64,000 nt of DNA from Bufo bufo (GCF_905171765.1 NC_053392.1:101916220-101980219); one strand, 5' to 3'; shown: positions 22,935-34,048, counted from the stretch's first letter. Numbers and translations are program-made. Notes: generated by a model from the letters alone, not told the origin.

Positions 22935-23978
22935 TACCGTATTTTTCACCTTTTTATAAGACGCACCGGCCCATAAGGTTTTAGAGGAGGACAATAAGAT
23001 ATATATTTTTTTTTCATTAGACCTCAGATCAGGCCAGCAATCAGACCCCCAATGTTAGGCTAAGTTCACACGAACGTGTGTGATCTGTGGCCGTATTGCG
23101 GCCCGCAAATCGCGGGCCGCAATACACGGCCACAGTTCCGTGTGAATTCCGCATCACGGATGCGGACCCATTCACTTCAATGGGTCCGCAAATCCGGAAT
23201 CGCGGAACGGCCGCACGGGACGGGACCCCTCGGAAGCACTACGGAGTGCCTCCGTGGGGTTACGTCCCGTACTTCCGTTCCGCTAAAAGATAGAACAAGT
23301 CCTATCTTTTTGCGGAACGGCCGGATCGCGGACCCATTAAAGTGAATGGGTCCGCGATCCGATGCGGCTGCTCTACGGCCGGCGATCGTGCATTGCGGCC
23401 CGCTATTTACGGGCCGCAGCACAGGCACGGGTCACACACGTTCGTCTGATAGCCCCAATCAGACCCCCAATGTTAATAAGACCCCAGTAAGACCTCAGAT
23501 CAGCCCTTCCATGCCTCAGATCAGCCCCCATGCCTTTTATCAGCCTCCATTATGAGCCCCCATGCCATCTATAAGCCCCAGTGCCATTTATGAGCCCCCA
23601 TGTCACTTATAAGACTCCATTATGAGCCCCCATGCCATCTATAAGCCTCAGTGCCATTTATGAGCCCCCATGCTACAGATCAAATAAAAAACACTTACCT
23701 GTCCTGCTCTGGACTCCGCCGCTCCTCGCCTCCAGCGCGCTCTGTCTTCTTCCTGCTGCGGCTGTGCTGTGACCCGACGCGCACAGCATGACCTCACAGA
23801 GCGCCCTCATGCTGTGCACAGCCGAGGACCAGGAAGCGGTGAGTAGAGAGCCTTTACCGCTTCCTGGTCCTCCATAATGGAAGCGCTTATTAGTATTCCC
23901 ATCATAAGACACAGGGATATTTTTCCCACACTTGGGGGGGGGGGGGGGACTGCGTCTTATGGGGCGACAAATACGGTA
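22935..23978. mobile_element. Non-autonomous TIR element (TACCGTATTTTTC ends)
   Basis: The left end TACCGTATTTTTCACC, followed by ATAAGACGCACC, is the inverse of the right end GCGTCTTATGGGGCGACAAA then TACGGTA. The interior contains short degenerate repeats of the type CCCCCATGCCATCTATAAGC (23540-23670), a MITE at 23058-23454 and a long G-run near 23930-23949. Superfamily not determined. A truncated relative is near 4890-5020. Confidence 0.7.
23058..23454. repeat. Palindromic MITE inside the TACCGTATT element
   Basis: Arms CACACGAACGTGTGTG and CACACACGTTCG, with GGCCCGCAAATCGCGGGCCG and CGGGCCGCAG motifs. The interior is an array of self-complementary TGCGGACCCATTCACTTCAA pieces. GC-rich compared with its surroundings. 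Exact ends uncertain, no clean target duplication. Confidence 0.6.
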
Positions 23979-24656
23979 AATTTCTTCCACATTTACAAAT
24001 CTATTTTTTGCTAAACGACTTGTGGTTTCTGGAGTGCACCTGCCCCCCCCCCCCCCCCCCCAACCCGCCGGACCTTCTTAACAACAGACTGATTTCATTT
24101 TCAAGACTATTATTCTCCAGTAAAAAACGTTTTCTATTAAAAGAAAAAACATCTCTTAAATTCGCAATGGGTGGCTCTCCGCCACAAAGGATATACATAA
24201 ATTTGTTGCAACACGATTGTGTTTTAACTAACATGAACCACATATGTGGTCAGTGTTACACAATGCATTTCGAAAAATTAACTACTGTATTTTCCCACAA
24301 TAATAAAGTCAGGGGCCTGTTATGTGCCGTCATTTCAGAGCCTCATAATTTTTGTCATTAGTTTTGTGAAGTTCTTTTCGTTATTGGGCTTTGTGAACTT
24401 TTACCTTTTTTATTTTTGAACCAAGACAATAAATGTTCCTGTGGTACTTGAATGCAGTTTACAAGATATTTACAGCCCTTTAGTTGTTCTTTACTAGTTG
24501 CAAACACAAGATTGTTCGTTCTTTTCTTAGAACTTTTTAACAAGTTTCTGTTCACGTGCTAGCCTCTTTTTATTATATTTTTGTGCCTGGTACCACAGTT
24601 CTGCCCTGTCCTTCTAAACAGTATGGACCCTGCAGACCACACATGGACGCCTATTC
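23979..24656. other. Unassigned, with a C-run
   Basis: A C-run lies at 24044-24061. Two short open frames (24008-24361 + and 24359-24555 -) carry no motif I recognise. No splice-bounded exon of SH3YL1 seen. Confidence 0.4.
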
Positions 24657-24659
24657 TTA

Positions 24660-24919
24660 GGCTTTGTTCACACGAGAGTGAAGAAAAAATTAGCAGTAAA
24701 AAAATGGTTAAACTGTCAGTTTGTCACGCCCTTTTATTCACACCCCCTTGATTTTGTATGGGTGCTGTCAGGAAAAATGAAAATTTTTTGATGGTCAGTA
24801 TTCACAGTCAGACGTGTGAATGCATCCATGGACTATCACTGGTCTGAAAATGGCCGTGTGACAGATGTTAGAAAAACCTCCACTGCCCAGCCATTTTTTA
24901 TTGCCATGTGAATAAGGCC
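24660..24919. repeat. PIF/Harbinger-like MITE, diverged
   Basis: TTA is at 24657-24659 and 24920-24922. The ends are GGCTTTGTTCACACG and CATGTGAATAAGGCC. Interior pairing is weak, suggesting an old copy. Confidence 0.6.
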
Positions 24920-25316
24920 TTAGTGTAGGCCATCAGGGTTTTTTGGGTTTAAAAAAATAAAACTGCATTTTGGTTCTAGTAGCGTTGATCCAGAAAAAGT
25001 CAAAACAGAAGCAAAGGGAAAATTCTCTTAATATGCTGAGTAGAACCGGAAAAGGGTGTCAGAAGTTGGGGCGAATGCCCTTGCACACTGTCCAGTCAGT
25101 GCAGACAATGCCAGTCTGTGTAGAGGCACACCCCACTTGACAAGGAGAATGGTGGCTCCCAGTTGCTAAGAGGGATAATAGAGGAAATGCAGAACACAGA
25201 GTCCTAAGAAAAGTCTATCCAGAATTGTGATGATATAGGGAAAAACAGACACGTCAGGGGTGGTGAGAGGTACTCTTTAAGCAGTGTGAGAAAATTTAAC
25301 AGGGCACTTGGACCAT
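24920..25316. other. Unassigned
   Basis: No recognised gene or repeat. A short MITE-like end (GGTACTCTTTAA) lies near 25269-25280. Confidence 0.4.
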
Positions 25317-26694
25317 TTAAAGAGGCCCTTTATCAGTTTGTACTTTCTAAAATCAATACCCAGCACTGTAGGCCAAGATAAGGCTACTTTCACACTTTCA
25401 TTGTTGTTTTCCGATATTAAGATCCGGCAGAGAATCTCAATACCGGAAAAAAAACTCTGTTTAGTCCTCATGCATTCTGAATGAAAAGAGATCCATTCAG
25501 AATGCATCAGGATGTCTACCGTTCCGGCAGAATTTCATTTGGTGACCAGACAAAAAACGCTGCAAGCTGCGGTTTTGTGTCCCGTCATAAAAACGGAAAA
25601 AAAAACGGATCCAGCACTGAAAACAATGTGAGGCTACTTTCACACTTGCGCTTTCCCTTTCCGCTATTGAGATCGCCATAGGATCTTAATAGCGGGGGAA
25701 AACGCTTCCGATTTGTCCCCATTCATTGTCAGTGGGAACAAAACTGAACTGAACAAAACGGAATGCACCAGAAGGCATTCCGTTCCGTTTCGTTGCGTCC
25801 CCATCTCGGACAGAATAATGCTGCAAGCAGCGTTTTTCTGTCCGCTATGTGTTGCGGAGCAAGATGGATCTGTCATGACCCACAGTGTAAGTCAATGGGG
25901 ACGGATCTGTTTATCTGACACAATAGAAAACGGATCTTCAATGGAGTTCATGACGGATTCGTCTTGGCTATGTTAAAGATAATAGAACAGGATCCGTTCA
26001 TAAAGGATGCAGACGGTTGTATTATCATGACGGAAGCGTGTTTGCTGATCCATGACGGATCCAGAAAAAACGCTGTTGTGAAAGTAGCCTAAGTCAATAA
26101 TGACGGATCCGTTTTTTATGGAGCCTAAAAAAACGGATACATCTTCCATTGACTTTCAATGTATTTAGTGACGGATCCGTTTTTTTCCGTTTTTGATTTT
26201 ACACGACCGTATCCTAACGGAACACTTGCTTCCTGATGTGCAAAATCAAAAAGGATCTGTTTAATCCTTTGCAGGATTTCAATACAGGAATTAACAACGC
26301 AAGTGGGAAAGTAGTCTTAAGAGATGTATACTAATCAATAGCATTGGTACAGGGAGAAGGAGACAGTCGCATTTCTCAGGGGGTATCGCCTTCTTCCTGG
26401 CTGTGGTGCGGTCCAATCGCGTCTCAGCTATTGAGAAAAAGCAGCTCACCTTTTCCCTGCCTGTGACACAGTCCACTGTGATTGGACCGCACCACAGCTA
26501 GGGGGAAGGAGACGTCCTCTGACAAACGCAGCCGCCTCCTACTTCCTGTACCGATGCTATTGATTAGCATACAGGACGGCAAAACAAAAGGGACCACAGC
26601 GGCGCAACAGAGCAGTGTATGAGAAAAAAAATCTCTTGGCCTACAGTGTCAGGTATTGATTTTAGAAAGTACAAACTGATGAAAGGTCCTCTTG
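25317..26694. repeat. TTAA-type MITE with nested Harbinger-like MITEs
   Basis: The left arm (25317-25378, AAAGAGGCCCTTTATCAG followed by TTTGTACTTTCTAAAATC) is the inverse of 26640-26694 (GATTTTAGAAAGTACAAACT then GATGAAAGGTCCTCTT). The inner part of the host MITE resumes at 26320 (TACTAATCAATAGCATTGGT) and pairs within 26320-26580. The inserted block is 25382-26316. Confidence 0.75.
25382..26316. repeat. Harbinger-like MITE containing a second one
   Basis: The outer copy has TAA at 25379-25381 and TTA at 26317-26319, with ends GGCTACTTTCACACTTTC and GTGGGAAAGTAGTC. An inner copy at 25632-26089 has ends GGCTACTTTCACACTTGCG and CGCTGTTGTGAAAGTAGCC. The interior is full of ACGGATCC(G) motifs. 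This makes three layers together with the TTAA MITE around it. Confidence 0.75.
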
Positions 26695-27203
26695 AGGATC
26701 TGTCAACTCTACTTAGATGTCTGTTTACAAAAAAAAAGTATTTAAGTATTTGTATTCACCATCAAATAACCATTCTGGAGCATCTTTTCTTGTGCTTTCC
26801 CTCTATTATTCCTTAGAAATTAGTAGATTAATTGACAACTAAGGAATGGCACCATGCAGCGTTATGAGAAAGGATGGTCATGCATTGTAATTGTTTGTGC
26901 TTTGTAATTTCATGAGGAATACAAGTATTTAGTAAAACAGACAGGTCCATTGTACGACGCATCCTCTTTAAAGGACTGTCCCTACTAGATAGCCCCACTG
27001 ATAAGGGTAGCCCCAAAATGTACTATTGTCACATGCTTTCGGATGAATGGTCTTCCAGAGGAGGAACCTTTTTTTTTATTTAACGTTTCTCTACTGGCCA
27101 GTACAGGTGGTCTTGACAACGGGACCTCCCTCTATGGTGTCCTTATAGGACATAAGGACAATGGATACCTAGATGGGACCATATCTTTTAAGCTATAGAC
27201 ATC
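26695..27203. other. Diverged MITE arms and unassigned sequence
   Basis: 26695-26985 is a decayed palindrome (GTATTTAAGTATTTGTATTC against GAATACAAGTATTTAGT). 26985-27203 is unassigned intronic or flanking DNA before the Tc1 element. Confidence 0.45.
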
Positions 27204-27529
27204 TACAGTCAGGTCCATAAATATTGGGACATCGACACAACTCTAACAGTTTTGGCTCTATACACCACCACAATGGATTTGAAATGAAACAAACAAGATG
27301 TGCTTTAACTGCAGACTGTCAGCTTTAATTTGAGGGGATTTACATCCAAATCAGGTGAACGGTGTAGGAAGTACAACAGTTTGCATATGTGCCTCCCACT
27401 TGTTAAGGGACCAAAAGAAATGGGACAGAATAATAATCATAAATCAAACTTTCACTTTTTAATACTTGGTTGCAAATCCTTTGCAGTTAATTACAGCCTG
27501 AAGTCTGGAACGCATAGACATCACCAGAC

Positions 27530-28480
27530 GCTGGGTTTCATCCCTGGTGATGCTCTGCCAGGCCTCTACTGCAACTGTCTTCAGTTCCTGCTTGTTCTTT
27601 GGGCATTTTCCCTTTTAGTTTTGTCTTCAGCAAGTGAAATGCATGCTCAATCTGATTCAGGTCAGGTGACTGACTTGGCCATTGCATAACATTCCACTTC
27701 TTTCCCTTAAAAAACTCTTTGGTTGCTTTTGCAGTATGCTTTGTGTCATTGTCCATCTTCACCGTCCAATGAGATCTGAAGCATTTGGCTAAATCTGAGT
27801 AGATAATATTGTCCGAAACACTTCAGAATTCATCCTGCTGCTTTTGTCAGCAGTCACTTCATCAATAAATACAAGAGAACCAGTTCCATTGGCAGCCATA
27901 CATGCCCACGCCATGACACTACCACCACCATGCTTCACTGATGAGGTGGTATGCTTAGGATCATGAGCAGTTCCTTTCCTTCTCCATGCTCTTCTCTTCC
28001 CATCACTCTGGTACAAGTTGATCTTGGTCTCATCTGTCCATAGGATGTTGTTCCAGGACTGTGAAGGCTTTTTTAGATGTCATTTAGCAAACTCTAATCT
28101 AGCCTTCCTGTTTTTGAGGCTCACCAATGGTTTACATCTTGTGGTGAACTCTCTGTGAAGTCTTCTCTTGATTGTTTACTTTGACACACATACACCTAAC
28201 TCCTGGAGAGTGTTCTTGATCTGACCAACTGTTGTGAAGGGTGTTTTCTTCACCAGGGAAAGAATTCTTCGGTCATCCACCACAGTTGTTTTCTGTGGTC
28301 TTCCGGGTCTTTTGGTGTTGCTGAGCTCACCGGTGCGTTTCTTCTTTTTAAGAATGTTCCAAACAGTTGTTTTGGCCACGCCTAATGTTTTTGCTATCTC
28401 CCTGATGGGTTTGTTTTGTTTTTTTTTAGCCTAATGATGGCTTGCTTCAGCAGCTTTTCGGATCTCATCTTGAGAGTTGA
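27530..28480 (-). pseudogene. Tc1-like transposase remnant
   Basis: Minus-strand pieces in order: helix-turn-helix and linker region 28176-28379 (KRPGRPQKTTVVDDRRILSL), middle part 27789-28016 (KHGGGSVMAWACMAANGTG), and C-terminal DDE part 27538-27762 (DNDTKHTAKATKEFF, SQSPDLNQIEHAF). The second Asp block and the final Glu block are readable (DND..KH, PDLNQIE). Shifts and stops separate the pieces. The product would have been a cut-and-paste transposase for the element ends at 27206 and 33742. It is inactive here. Confidence 0.88.
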
Positions 28481-29099
28481 CAGCAACAGATTCCAAATGC
28501 AAATAGCACACTTGAAATGACCTCTGGACCTTTTACCTGCTCATTGTAATTGGGATAATGAGGGAATAACACATACCCGGCCAAGGAACAGCTAATTAGC
28601 CAATTGTCCCAATATTTCTGGTCCCTTAACCCCTTAAGGACTCGGCCCTATTTCACCTTAAGGACTTGGCCATTTTTTGCAAATCTGACCACTGTCACTT
28701 TAAGTGCTGATAACTTTAAAACGCTTTGACTTACCCAGGCCGTTCTGAGATTGTTTTTTCGTCACATATTGTACTTCATGACACTGCTAAAATTGGGTCA
28801 AAAAAGTTAATTTTTTTGCATAAAAAAATAAAATTTTTACCGAAAATTTTGAAAAATTAGCAAATTTCAAAGTTTCAGTTTCTCTACCTCTGTAATACAT
28901 AGTAATACCCCCAAAAATTGTGATGACATTCCCCATATGTCTACTTCATGTTTGTAGCATTTTGGGAATGATATTTTATTTTTTGGGGATGTTACAAGGC
29001 TTACAAGTTTAGAAGCAAATTTTGAAATTTTCAGAAATCTTCAAAATCCCACTTTTTATGGACCAGTTCAAGTTTGAAGTCATATTGTGAGGCTTAGAT

Positions 29100-30330
29100 A
29101 ATAGAAACCTCCCCATTCTAGAAACTACACCCCTCAAGGTATTCAAAACTGTTTTTTCAAACTTTATTAACCCTTTAGGTCTTCCACAAGAGTTAATGGC
29201 AGATGGAGAAACAATTTTGAAATTTTATATTTTTTGGAAAATTTTCCAATATAATCAATTTTTTCCAGTAGTAAAACAAGGGTTAACTGCCTAACAAAAC
29301 TCAAAATGGGTTGCCCCGATTCTGTAGTTTGCAGAAACACCCCATATGTGGTCGTAAACTACTGTTTGGCCAAACGGGAGCACATAGAAGGAGGGGAACA
29401 CCATATGGGTTTTGGAAGGCAGATTTTGCAGGACTGGTTTTGTTTATACCATGTCCCATTTGAAGCCCCCCTGTTGCACCCCTAGAATAGAAATTTCAAA
29501 AAAGTGACTCCATCTAAGAAAGTACACCCCTCAAGGTATTCAAAACTGGGTTTACAAACTTTGTTAACCCTTTAGGTGTTCCACAAGAGTTGATGGCAGA
29601 TGGAGAAACAATTTTGAAATTTCTATTTTTTGGAAAATTTTCCAATATAATCAATTTTTTCCAGGAGTAAAACAAGGGTTAACTGCCAAACAAAACTCAA
29701 AATGGGTTGCCCCGATTCTGTAGTTTGCAGAAACACCCCATATGTGGTCGTAAACTACTGTTTGGCCGAACGGGAGCACATAGAAGGAGGGGAACACCAT
29801 ATGGGTTTTGGAAGGCAGATTTTGCAGGACTGGTTTTGTTTATACCATGTCCCATTTGAAGCCACCTGTTGCACCCCTAGAATAGAAATTTCAAAAAAAG
29901 TGACTCCATCTAAGAAAGTACACCCCTCAAGGTATTCAAAACTGGGTTTACAAACTTTGTTAACCCTTTAGGTGTTCCACAAGAGTTGATGGCAGATGGA
30001 GAAACAATTTTGAAATTTCTATTTTTTGGAAAATTTTCCAATATAATCAATTTTTTCCAGGAGTAAAACAAGGGTTAACTGCCAAACAAAACTCAAAATG
30101 GGTTGCCCCGATTCTGTAGTTTGCAGAAACACCCCATATGTGGTCGTAAACTACTGTTTGGCCGAACGGGAGCACATAGAAGGAGGGGAACACCATATGG
30201 GTTTTGGAAGGCAGATTTTGCTGGACTGGTTTATTTACACCATGTACCCTTTCAAGCCCCCTGATGCACCCCTAGAGTAGAAACTCCACAAAAGTGACCC
30301 CATCTAGGAAACTACGGGATAAGGTGGTTG
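29100..30330. repeat. 396-bp tandem array inside piggyBac B
   Basis: The block AATGGGTTGCCCCGATTCTG begins at 29305, 29701 and 30097, a spacing of exactly 396 bp both times. Units 2 and 3 are nearly the same, while unit 1 and the partial units at both edges are more diverged. Each unit contains GGTCGTAAACTACTGTTTGG and a copy of CAAGGGTTAACTGCC. Short open frames in the units repeat with the unit and are not genes. Confidence 0.95.
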
Positions 30331-30949
30331 TTGTTTTGGGACTATTTTAGGGGTAAATATGATTTTTGGTTGCTCTATATTACTCTTTTTTGAGGCAATG
30401 TAACAAAAAAAAAATTCTAAAATTGTTTCTACATTCGCTATTTAGTTTTGTGGAACACCTAAAGGGTTAACATAGTTTGTAAAGTAACTTTTGAATACCT
30501 TGAGGGGTGTAGTTTCTTGGATGGGGTCACTTTTTTGGAGTTTCTAGTCTAGGCTACATCAGGGGGGGCTTCTAATGGGACATGGTGTCAAAAAAAAAAA
30601 CTGTCCATCAAAATCTGCCTTCTAGAAACCATATGGAGTTCCCTTCGTTCTATGCCCTGCCGTGCGGCTATATAGCCATTTACGACCACATATGGGGTGT
30701 TTCTGCAAACTACAGAATCAGGGCCATAAATATTGAGTTTTGTTTGGCGGTTAACCCTTGCTTTATTACCGGCAAAAAGGATTCAAATGGAAATTTTGCC
30801 CAAAAATGGGTGTTTTGGCACCATTTTTATTTTATATTTTTAACACCGTTCATCCGAGGCGTTTGGGCAAAAGTTATTTTTATAGCGACGACTTTTACGC
30901 ACGCGACGATGCCCAATATGTATGGTTCTCAGACTTTGGAGACACTAAG

Positions 30950-31090
30950 CAGGCATCCTAAAAACTGCGGCCCTCCAGATGTTGTAAAACTACAATTCCC
31001 ACCATGCCCTGCTGATGGCTGTAGGTTGTCTGGGCATGCTGGGAGTTATAGTTTTACAACATCTGGAGGGCCGCAGTTTGAGGATGCCTG
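30950..31090. repeat. hAT-type MITE inside piggyBac B
   Basis: The ends CAGGCATCC and GGATGCCTG enclose arms ACTGCGGCCCTCCAGATGTT and complement. It carries CTACAATTCCCACCATGCCC and, inverted, TATAACTCCCAGCATGCCC. Flanks are CACTAAG / CACTAAA. An inverted repeat of the host element (TTCTCAGACTTTGGAGACAC, 30926-30945, and its near complement at 31128-31153) surrounds it. Confidence 0.85.
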
Positions 31091-31198
31091 CACTAAAACT
31101 AATATTTTTTGGGGAAAAAAAAAATGTTTCCGTGTCTCCAAAGTCTGAGAGCCATAGTTTTTTATGTTCTCTAGTGGACTGTTGGGGATTATAAAAAT

Positions 31199-32857
31199 TT
31201 AGTACTCCATGGAAGTGTGATACTCCCTGGAGCAATCGATAACGCAGAGGCCCGGATGATCGGGGCAAGTGTCGCACTGAGTGGTGGTGTCCTTCCGTAT
31301 CCCCCTCCTGCGACACACTCTGCACTTTTTTTGGGTTCGTCCCTTCTTTCCAGTATGGGGGACCACACCTGGAAAGTGTTGGCCAGGGACGATCCGGGCG
31401 CCTCCAATTCCCGAGGTACTCCGGCCTGCTCTTTCCCGGTCCGAAAAGATCAGGTCCTTGAGGACTGCCTCATAGAATTGGAGGAATGTCCCTGTGCTGC
31501 CAGCGCTTCGGGATAGTACAAAAGAGTTGTACATGGCAACCTGCACCAAGTAGACCGCAACTTTTTTGTACCATGCCCGGGTTTTGCGCATGGCGTTATA
31601 TGGCTTGAGGACTTGATCCGAGAGATCAACTCCTCCCATATACCGATTGTAGGCGACGATACAATCGGGCTTGAGGACTGTTGCCGCGGTACCTCGCACA
31701 GGGACAGGGGTGGTGCTGTTACCGTGGATTGTGGACAGCATAAGGACATCCCTCTTGTCCTTATACCTGACCAGCAACAGGTTTCCACTGGTAAGTGCAC
31801 GGGTCTCACCCCTGGGGATAGGTACCTGGAGGGGGTAGGCAGGGAGGCCGCGTTGATTTTTCCGCACGGTCCCACAAGCGAACGTGGATCTGGCGGCAAG
31901 GGACCTGAACAAGGGAATGCTGGTATAAAAGTTGTCCACGTACAAGTGGTAACCCTTATCCAGCAGTGAGTACATAAGGTCCCACACGAGTTTCCCGGTA
32001 ACACCCAGAGTGGGGGGACATTCTGGGGGTTGAATCCGGGAATCTCGCCCCTCGTACACACGAAATTTGTAAGTGTACCCTGAGGTACTCTCACAAATTT
32101 TGTATAGCTTCACGCCATACCTCGCCCGCTTTGTGGGAATATATTGGCGGAAACTGAGTCTCCCCTTGAACGCAACGAGAGACTCATCAACCGCGACCTC
32201 CCTTCCAGGTACGTAGGCCTGCTGAAATGTGGCCCCAAAGTGATCGATGACCGGCCGTATCTTGTACAGCCGGTCATAGGCAGGATCACTTCGGGGGGGA
32301 CATGCTGCATTATCGGAATAATGCAGACATTTCCAGATGGCCTCAAACCGGGGACGTGTCATGACCATACTGTACAGTGGGGTCTGGTATAGGACGTCCC
32401 CACTCCAGTATTGCCTGACACTGGGTTTTTGGACTAGACCCATATGCAGCACGAGGCCCCAAAATGTCCTCATCTCGGCTGCACTGACCGGCTTCCAGCC
32501 ACCGGGTCTAGCCAAAAATGAGCCTGGGTTTTGAGCGACGAACTGTTGGGCGTACAGATTCGTCTGCTCCACCATCAGATTCACCAGTGGGTTACTGAAA
32601 AAAAAACTAAAATAGTCTATTTCAGTAAACCCCACAGTGGGAATCTGGATTCCAGGATTGCCAGCAAAATCCGGAATCTCAGGCTCAAAGTCCACTGGGG
32701 GACACCAGCTAAGTTCATCGGCAGGGGGCTCCGGTGGACTTATTTGATGGGCCGGGAAACCAGTACGAACCCCAGGGCAGCTCGTACTAGGGTGGGCCAC
32801 AGGATCCCTGGTGGTGGGGAAGGGGGCTGGGGTGGGGGTCTGGTGGGGGGGGGGCAA
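31199..32857 (-). CDS. piggyBac transposase, 552 residues, uninterrupted
   Basis: A cut-and-paste transposase of the DDD (RNase H-like) piggyBac family that excises and inserts at TTAA. Residues 1-60 are Pro-rich and low-complexity, which fits a variable N-terminus. The conserved region begins near residue 75 (FTEIDYFSFFF). The catalytic aspartates match D224 (VAVDESLVAFKG), D308 (HLYVDNFYTS) and D411 (NRYMGGVDLSDQ). Spacings of 84 and 103 fit the family (about 78 and 101 in the moth enzyme, from memory). The C-terminal cysteine-rich domain spans about 512-547, with C512, C515, C528, C531, C538, C542 and H547. The length is close to that of vertebrate relatives (about 580-600). The true start may be upstream or at a later Met, since I see no other guide to it. 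No internal stop or shift is seen, so this copy could be recently active. Whether it is expressed is unknown. Confidence 0.93.
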   Translation of the reverse strand: MPPPHQTPTPAPFPTTRDPVAHPSTSCPGVRTGFPAHQISPPEPPADELSWCPPVDFEPEIPDFAGNPGIQIPTVGFTEIDYFSFFFSNPLVNLMVEQTNLYAQQFVAQNPGSFLARPGGWKPVSAAEMRTFWGLVLHMGLVQKPSVRQYWSGDVLYQTPLYSMVMTRPRFEAIWKCLHYSDNAACPPRSDPAYDRLYKIRPVIDHFGATFQQAYVPGREVAVDESLVAFKGRLSFRQYIPTKRARYGVKLYKICESTSGYTYKFRVYEGRDSRIQPPECPPTLGVTGKLVWDLMYSLLDKGYHLYVDNFYTSIPLFRSLAARSTFACGTVRKNQRGLPAYPLQVPIPRGETRALTSGNLLLVRYKDKRDVLMLSTIHGNSTTPVPVRGTAATVLKPDCIVAYNRYMGGVDLSDQVLKPYNAMRKTRAWYKKVAVYLVQVAMYNSFVLSRSAGSTGTFLQFYEAVLKDLIFSDRERAGRSTSGIGGARIVPGQHFPGVVPHTGKKGRTQKKCRVCRRRGIRKDTTTQCDTCPDHPGLCVIDCSREYHTSMEY

Positions 32858-33742
32858 GTGGCAGGGGGGGATCTGGGGTCTGATGGATGGATCAAAGAAA
32901 GTTTGGAAATAAAAGTTTTTTTTTTTTTTTTTTCCTAACTAACTTTTCCCTTCTTTCCCTGCCTAACGGTGCCTCTCCCTCACTGACCCTAACCTACCTG
33001 GGTGGCGATGGGTGCAGGAGGGTGATGGATGCCGATTGTGGGGACACAGGAGCTCGTTCTGGACGGTGCTGCACGGTCAGGGTGCTGGACAGGAAGAGGA
33101 GGGGAGAGAGGAGCGCAGGAAGTTTGAATCTCGCGCCTCTCTCCCCTGCACCAATCAGCACCCTGGACAGCAGGCATCAGCACCAGGGCCAGCACCGCCT
33201 CTTCAAATCCTCGGACTGCGATAGGTGGTGTATAATTACGCCACCGATCGCAGTCTTTTTCCGGTTCATCGGGTCACAGGACACCCGAATGGACCGGAAA
33301 CGCAGAAAACCGCAGGTCTGAATTGACCTGCGGTTTTCTGCGATCGTCGATGCGGGGGGGTCAAATGACCCCCCCCTGCATTGTTACGGGATGCCGGCTG
33401 AATGATTTCAGCCGAAATCCCGTTCCGATTAACCCCTGGGGCGCCGGAATGCCGATTTCAAGTTAGGACGTACCGGTACGCCCTGAGTCCTTAAGGACTC
33501 GGGAAATAGGGCGTACCGATACGCCCTGCGTCCTTAAGGGGTTAACAAGTGTGAGGCACATATGCAAACTGTTGTACTTCCTACACCGTTCACCTGATTT
33601 GGATGTAAATACCCTCAAATTAAAGCTGACAGTCTGCAGTTAAAGCACATCTTGTTCGTTTTATTTCAAATCCATTGTGGTGGTGTATAGAGCCAGAAAT
33701 GTTAGAATTGTGTCGATGTCCCAATATTTATGGACCTGACTG

Positions 33743-34048
33743 TATAGCTTATTTTATTGGAGGGTATTTTCCCCCTGGGAACATACAGTGTCCCTCAAAC
33801 CATGACTGTAAAGTATTGTAACCTATCAAAAATATTTGAGTCTTCAGCAGTTTTGGTTTATGAGCTTGATTGCACTTTGGCCCTCTATTTTTAAATGTGC
33901 AATACTACTTTTCACTACTAGTAGTGATCGAGACATTTCACACCTCTTTTAATAATATTTGCTGCTAACCAAATGTGCTTTATTCATTCAGAAAACCTAT
34001 TGGAAAAATATTTAAGTTATTACTAATACTGTGCTTTTCTTAAAACAG
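33743..34048. other. SH3YL1 intron before the first visible exon
   Basis: Nothing recognised except the polypyrimidine-poor acceptor TTCTTAAAACAG ending at 34048. No upstream SYLF exon found in 1-34048. Confidence 0.5.

Larger units (their letters stand above)
28626..33545 (-). mobile_element. piggyBac element (family B) with intact transposase frame
   Basis: TTAA is at 28626-28629 and 33542-33545. The terminal inverted repeat is CCCCTTAAGGAC, with further similarity (CCCTATTT / AAATAGGG) inside. The transposase lies on the minus strand at 31199-32857. The half beyond its 3' end (28630-31190) holds a 396-bp tandem array, an inverted unit of the same repeat (30430-30770) and a hAT MITE. The half 5' to it (32860-33540) is GC-rich and should contain the promoter. 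The element sits in the right arm of a Tc1 element. Confidence 0.93.
27206..33742 (-). mobile_element. Tc1-like transposon (copy A) split by piggyBac B
   Basis: TA is at 27204-27205 and 33743-33744. The ends CAGTCAGGTCCATAAATATT and complement begin inverted repeats of about 210 bp (27206-27415 and 33546-33742 plus part before 28626). The right arm is cut by the 4.9-kb piggyBac B element at TTAA. Without it the Tc1 is about 1.6 kb, a normal length. The transposase remnant is on the minus strand. Confidence 0.92.

Noticed and set aside
24008..24555. Two short open frames as host exons
   Set aside because: No recognisable domain, no convincing splice sites, and adjacent to a homopolymer run.
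29702..30280. Repeated open frames starting MGCPDSVVCRN
   Set aside because: They recur with the 396-bp unit, have no family motif and end at unit differences.
32989..33321. Overlapping open frames upstream of the piggyBac transposase as an extra gene
   Set aside because: Short, GC-biased, on both strands, no motif. More likely the element's 5' non-coding region.
1..34048. N-terminal SYLF exons of SH3YL1
   Set aside because: I looked for sequences encoding GLGGGFEIGIE, SVIKAGFLVTARGG and GKWSAPSAIG and found none. They may be upstream, or missed by eye.
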